Origin: Deltaproteobacteria bacterium CG_4_9_14_3_um_filter_63_12
GTDB lineage: Bacteria; Myxococcota_A; Bradymonadia; UBA4248; UM-FILTER-63-12
Assembly (NCBI GenBank): GCA_002789955.1
Contig: PFUG01000443.1
Span: 1-43,001 of the forward strand
DNA: 43,001 nt
Direction: 5' to 3'
Shown here piece after piece: positions 40,601 through 43,001 of the stretch. Below the pieces are notes generated by a model, which saw nothing but the letters and a program-made list of their open reading frames with translations, was not told the origin of the DNA and searched no databases. The translations under genes and the position numbers were made by a program. Positions within the stretch are counted from its first letter, which is position 1, and every line of letters begins with the position of its first letter.

Positions 40601-42573
40601 GACACGTGTTCGGGAGCGACCTCGAGGCGTTGAGCCTCGAGGATGTGGCGCGAGAGCTTGATCAGCGCATCCCAGCGGCTCTCGGAGAGGGCGATCTGGC
40701 GGTAGACTCGAACCGCCAACGCGTGCGCTGGGTGAGCCTCGAGCACGCCGTCGAGCACCTCGAACGCCTCGTCCACACGCTCGAGGTCGTAGGCGAGGAG
40801 CGTCGCGGCTTGAATGGACCAGGCTTCGCGTTCCGCCTCGTCAGAGGTGTCTTTGGCCTCTCTGCTGAGCAATTCGGCGAGGGGGGCGTTGGCCTCGGTG
40901 CGTTTGTAGAGCTCGAGCCGATCGAGGGCCAAGCCTCGATTGGGATCGCCGTCACGGCCCCTGGACAGCACTTCGAGGGCCTCATCGTCACGGCGTAGGG
41001 AGCCGATCAGCAGCCGTCCGAGCTCACCACGCAGGTGGTTCGAGGTCTTCTGGTCCTGCGCGATCTCGAGTTGTCGTCGCAGCAGCTCGGCCCGCTCTGT
41101 GTGTAGTCCCGATGCGGCCAAGAGGCGATTGAGCTCCCAAAAGGAGGTGTGGAACTCGAGCTTCGAGGAGCGGGCCGAGTTCAGGGCGTCGATGGCAGCC
41201 CCTGAGCGGCCCAATTCGGTCAAGAGCTCCGCCAACACGATGTATCGGACCGCACGTTCCTCAGGCGGATCGTTGGGGTCGTTGAAGCGGGCATCTTCCT
41301 CCAACAGGCGGACAAGGTCGTCGTAGGACTCCCGAGAGTCGAGGAGCTCGACGAGCCGCGGGAAGGCGAGGGGGTGCCTTGGGTGCTCCTCCAACGCGTT
41401 GCGGAAGGCTTCCTCGGCCGAATCCAGATCCCCCAGGCGGTCTTGGTCAAGGTCGGCGATCTTGGTCAGCAACCAGGCGCGGGTCGTAGGGTCGTCGACG
41501 AGCTCGAGGAGCTCGAAGATGGCCTCGATGAGGGGGCCCGACTCCTTCTTGAGCTCGCGGGTCTGGACCAAGGCGAGCACCGCATCGAGATAGGGGGGGA
41601 CCACTTCGATGGCCTGGCTCAGACAATGATCGGCAGCAGTGGCGTTCGTCTCCTGAGTGCTGAGCAGACCGGCGACCCTGAGCAGCAAGCGCGATTTGCT
41701 CTCGGCGTCCGGGACCAACTCGACCAGATGGGAGAGATGGCGGATCAGTGGGCGCCATTGTGCTCGCCGATCCATCAGGTCGCAGAGCGCAACCAGCGCA
41801 GGCAGATGACTGGGATCCTCCTGCGTCGCGGCTTCATAGGCGTGTTCCGCGGCGTCGAGCTCGTTGAGGTAGGTCTCTCGAAGTGTCCCCTCCCAGTGGT
41901 GGAGAATGGCCCGCTCGTTAGGGGAGCTGAGCGCACCGGCGAGCTTGTCGAGGCTGCGAGCGGCCTCCCGGTGCAGACCGAGCTCGGTCTGCAGCGCCAG
42001 AGCTTCACACAGCGCCCTGACGTGGTCGCCTTCGAGCGTCAACGCCTCATTGACCAGCTCCAAGGCGCGTCTTGGTTCGTGTCGGACATAACGCTCCAGG
42101 GTCGCCGCCTCCAGGAGAATCGAAACCTTCTCGGCGGCGCCGTCGCGCAGCTTCACTTCCTCCAGGCAGAGCTCGAGAGCGCGGTTGCGTCGCCCGAGTC
42201 TCATCATGAGCTTACGCGCGGCGGGCAACAGCCATAGGCCGTCCGCACAAAGCACCAGCGCGGACTCGACGAAACGCTCGATGACGTCCTTGCCTAGCCC
42301 TTCTCGCTCCGCGGCCAACGCCGACTCGAGGTTCATCAACGCCGCGCGAGACGGGTCGCTGCGGTGCAGGGAGTTGGACTCCCGCTTGAAGAAGGAGACG
42401 ATGGAGCTCTCCCCGCTCGAGCCGTTTGCTGCGGCCGCCTCCAGCTCGGGAAGGCCCTCGAGAATCTCTTCCCAGCCCTCTTGTTGGTTGCTTTTCTCGT
42501 CCGATCCCAAGCTCTCCAGGAGGGCTTCGGTCAGCTCGTCCGAAGGCTTCGCCTCATCAGTCCCATCGCTCAT
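37606..42573 (-). CDS. Giant tetratricopeptide-repeat protein
   Basis: A 1655-aa, almost wholly helical protein with many TPR-like units. Examples are RALELVNEALTLEGDHVRAL, AAEHAYEAATQEDPSHLPAL, AEEAFRNALEEHPRHPLAF and VEAFEHVLELEPARRSA, with the repeated pattern of Ala/Leu positions and a terminal Asp/Glu-x-Pro. The repeats cover about residues 150-1350. The last 280 residues are a different, mixed region. No signal peptide is seen, so it is probably cytoplasmic. The start is the ATG at 42573 because GGGGGAAG lies just upstream; the frame is open to 42720 without homology. Long TPR proteins of this kind are frequent in Myxococcota. A scaffold role is inference. Confidence 0.85.
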   Translation of the reverse strand: MSDGTDEAKPSDELTEALLESLGSDEKSNQQEGWEEILEGLPELEAAAANGSSGESSIVSFFKRESNSLHRSDPSRAALMNLESALAAEREGLGKDVIERFVESALVLCADGLWLLPAARKLMMRLGRRNRALELCLEEVKLRDGAAEKVSILLEAATLERYVRHEPRRALELVNEALTLEGDHVRALCEALALQTELGLHREAARSLDKLAGALSSPNERAILHHWEGTLRETYLNELDAAEHAYEAATQEDPSHLPALVALCDLMDRRAQWRPLIRHLSHLVELVPDAESKSRLLLRVAGLLSTQETNATAADHCLSQAIEVVPPYLDAVLALVQTRELKKESGPLIEAIFELLELVDDPTTRAWLLTKIADLDQDRLGDLDSAEEAFRNALEEHPRHPLAFPRLVELLDSRESYDDLVRLLEEDARFNDPNDPPEERAVRYIVLAELLTELGRSGAAIDALNSARSSKLEFHTSFWELNRLLAASGLHTERAELLRRQLEIAQDQKTSNHLRGELGRLLIGSLRRDDEALEVLSRGRDGDPNRGLALDRLELYKRTEANAPLAELLSREAKDTSDEAEREAWSIQAATLLAYDLERVDEAFEVLDGVLEAHPAHALAVRVYRQIALSESRWDALIKLSRHILEAQRLEVAPEHVSAGDLWAEIATAHAQLGDAPKVVEAFEHVLELEPARRSAAWDLESVLRSETRWSDLVLMLERYAQHADAEEATRALCRAAEISDWVLNDLERAERLFREVDGLVEHSREASYGLLRVLRRAKKWKAVAKLLEKLRAVTKPGEELSRLELELASVQEFRLGESPDLPLYQAASGEVTQYEPHLRGVLTRVRRQLKSEDLAQWLRTMGEHSEDALLSSSYFLESANRFELEQDEVRLALAPSHDAHARQPDSLNVLWTLERLLNTAQDWGTLAVVRERMALQASDPDSRVQILSGAILSYVDAKKPQEAKRVARECLNFDAHCLPALLALAHLSELEEDWRELATLCDRLAEACADPENRFSYCLKAADLWSDEVQDSSRGLASLAVALSHDPTHQEAFGMAEKLLRDRGELDVLSRLYTRCIEASPKAARVELLRRHAVLLRDEIRDLAAASAELTKLLAITPDAEGALVAQAELLGEQGRWAEGAQILGRLVDVTSSPEVRHSALMQQARIQLERLRQTQRARASLTRILSEFPDDLEASKLAIGLAIEDREWERARELLEIVVERGNTAERVWAMVRLADVARRALWAEDERRGFESEALVEAMNDNDVMTDLVEEYRTQHELPRLIEVGKALLADGSDPDEDGALKATLAGLLLDAGHLGQAITYLNDVLGGMSNEKTNLIRARTYEADNQLKKAEAHYREVVEANLESKEGFTGLIRILDKQGEVHCANAVAAVLSVLEGEELEVDEPEPGGHLELPGRALDLSKFPLPALRCDEIALLTELAPHLGELFPADTGRPLERSHPAYVAATRVFEALGLGSPRIVIGPSGSEPWKCTPRIAASPELWLDESLLRKPLALNFWVSFAAVLNASAGALLCQLSDAQISQLLEAVYQRKPADPDARTLRKSILKHLPRVVKKTIKNLPDKDTSSCTPSELRLAEVERAIRLACVVSRSPAVALTELNTPSEGLLRFLIGEEYRDSLQQLWKDTQVTKSGR

Positions 42574-42804
42574 ACTTCCCCCTCGCCATCCATCCGAGTG
42601 GAGCGCCAAGGCGGCTGCCGCCATTGGGATTCCATTGCCTCGCTTCCTAGCAACGAAGTTCATCGCGTTTGCTCGCCAGACTCTAGCAGAGCCTCGCGGT
42701 TGTGTCCGGTTCGCACCCAAAGAGAATCCATGGGATCAACACCAAGCTGGAGCCTGGTACACACCACTGCTCTGTTCGAGACCGACTGGATTCGAAAGAA
42801 CAAG
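42574..42804. other. Region upstream of the TPR gene
   Basis: Between the TPR gene start and the repeat array nothing codes convincingly. It should contain the promoter for the minus-strand TPR operon, but I see no strong -35/-10 pair. Confidence 0.4.
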
Positions 42805-43001
42805 GCCACGCGTACGTGGAGGTGCCCCAAGTGCACACGAAACACCTCTCCACATCGTGGAGTAAACCCATGTGCACGCGAAACACATCACTCCACGTCG
42901 TGGAGGTGCCCCAAGTGCACGCGAAACACGCCACTCCACACCGTGGAGGTGCCCCAAGTGCATACGAAGGTCTGCACTCCACATTGTGGAGTGACCCGAA
43001 G
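42805..43001. repeat. Tandem 43-bp repeat with a palindromic core, running off the window
   Basis: The core CTCCAC-NNN-GTGGAG occurs at 42848, 42891, 42934 and 42977, exactly 43 bases apart. The six-base stem is unchanged and the three-base loop differs each time (ATC, GTC, ACC, ATT). A variant first hairpin, CCACG-CGTA-CGTGG, stands at 42806-42819. The linkers share GTGCCCCAAGTGCAC and GCGAAACAC, though the one after 42862 is divergent at its start. GTGC/GCAC in the linker can form a second small hairpin. The array continues beyond the right edge, so its length and target are unknown. It is not a CRISPR because linkers are nearly identical. Confidence 0.93.

Noticed and set aside
42805..43001. 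Regularly spaced palindromic repeats that look like a CRISPR array
   Set aside because: The linkers are nearly identical from unit to unit while only the three-base loop varies; CRISPR spacers differ fully. No cas gene is present.

Overview
The window looks like a chromosomal segment from a Myxococcota / deltaproteobacterial-type bacterium (perhaps Bradymonadales-like; this is inference). The signs are a moderately GC-rich sequence, an RpoB with the proteobacterial-type insertion, large TPR proteins, a PEGA-domain protein, and a Cys-rich lipoprotein with Ig-like and pre-peptidase domains. No plasmid or prophage backbone is seen. The only mobile DNA is a decayed IS3-family fossil at the left edge.

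Layout. 1-3.6 kb: IS fossil, a membrane-anchored PP2C phosphatase, a lysine 2,3-aminomutase-type radical SAM enzyme, and a convergent GNAT acetyltransferase. 3.75-18.9 kb: the classical translation/transcription supercluster. A sigma70-type promoter is followed by tRNA-Thr(TGT), tRNA-Tyr(GTA), tRNA-Gly(TCC), tRNA-Thr(GGT), tuf, tRNA-Trp(CCA), secE, nusG, rplK, rplA, an L10-leader-like RNA, rplJ, rplL, an inserted GNAT gene, then a separately promoted rpoB-rpoC and a strong terminator. The tRNA order and anticodons match the E. coli thrU-tyrU-glyT-thrT-tufB cluster. 19-24.4 kb: accessory genes, namely a PEGA protein, an orphan gpV/VgrG-like spike protein paired with a zinc-ribbon protein of unknown function, and a 756-residue surface lipoprotein. 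24.4-28.4 kb: a 22-bp tandem repeat array, then an overlapping operon of an NtrY-like histidine kinase, a HAD-IB phosphatase and a class III aminotransferase.

28.4-33.9 kb (minus strand): the rpmH-rnpA-yidD-yidC-khpB membrane-insertion/RNA cluster, followed by a large unknown membrane-anchored protein. Neither rnpA nor yidD has an ATG, GTG or TTG start in its open frame. yidD has an ATC codon right behind a strong Shine-Dalgarno sequence. 34.3-35.6 kb: an ABC1/UbiB-family atypical kinase. 35.6-42.6 kb (minus): a two-gene unit of a giant TPR protein (1655 aa) and a membrane-anchored protein of unknown function. The right edge holds a 43-bp tandem array of hairpins with an invariant stem and a variable three-base loop; it runs off the window.

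The core genes are ordinary. The most noteworthy signals are RNA- and repeat-level: the non-canonical starts in rnpA/yidD, the two repeat arrays, the structured leaders in the ribosomal/RNAP cluster (including a hairpin that hides the rpoB ribosome binding site), the acetyltransferase inside rplL-rpoB, an altered KH loop in KhpB, and the orphan spike/zinc-ribbon pair.
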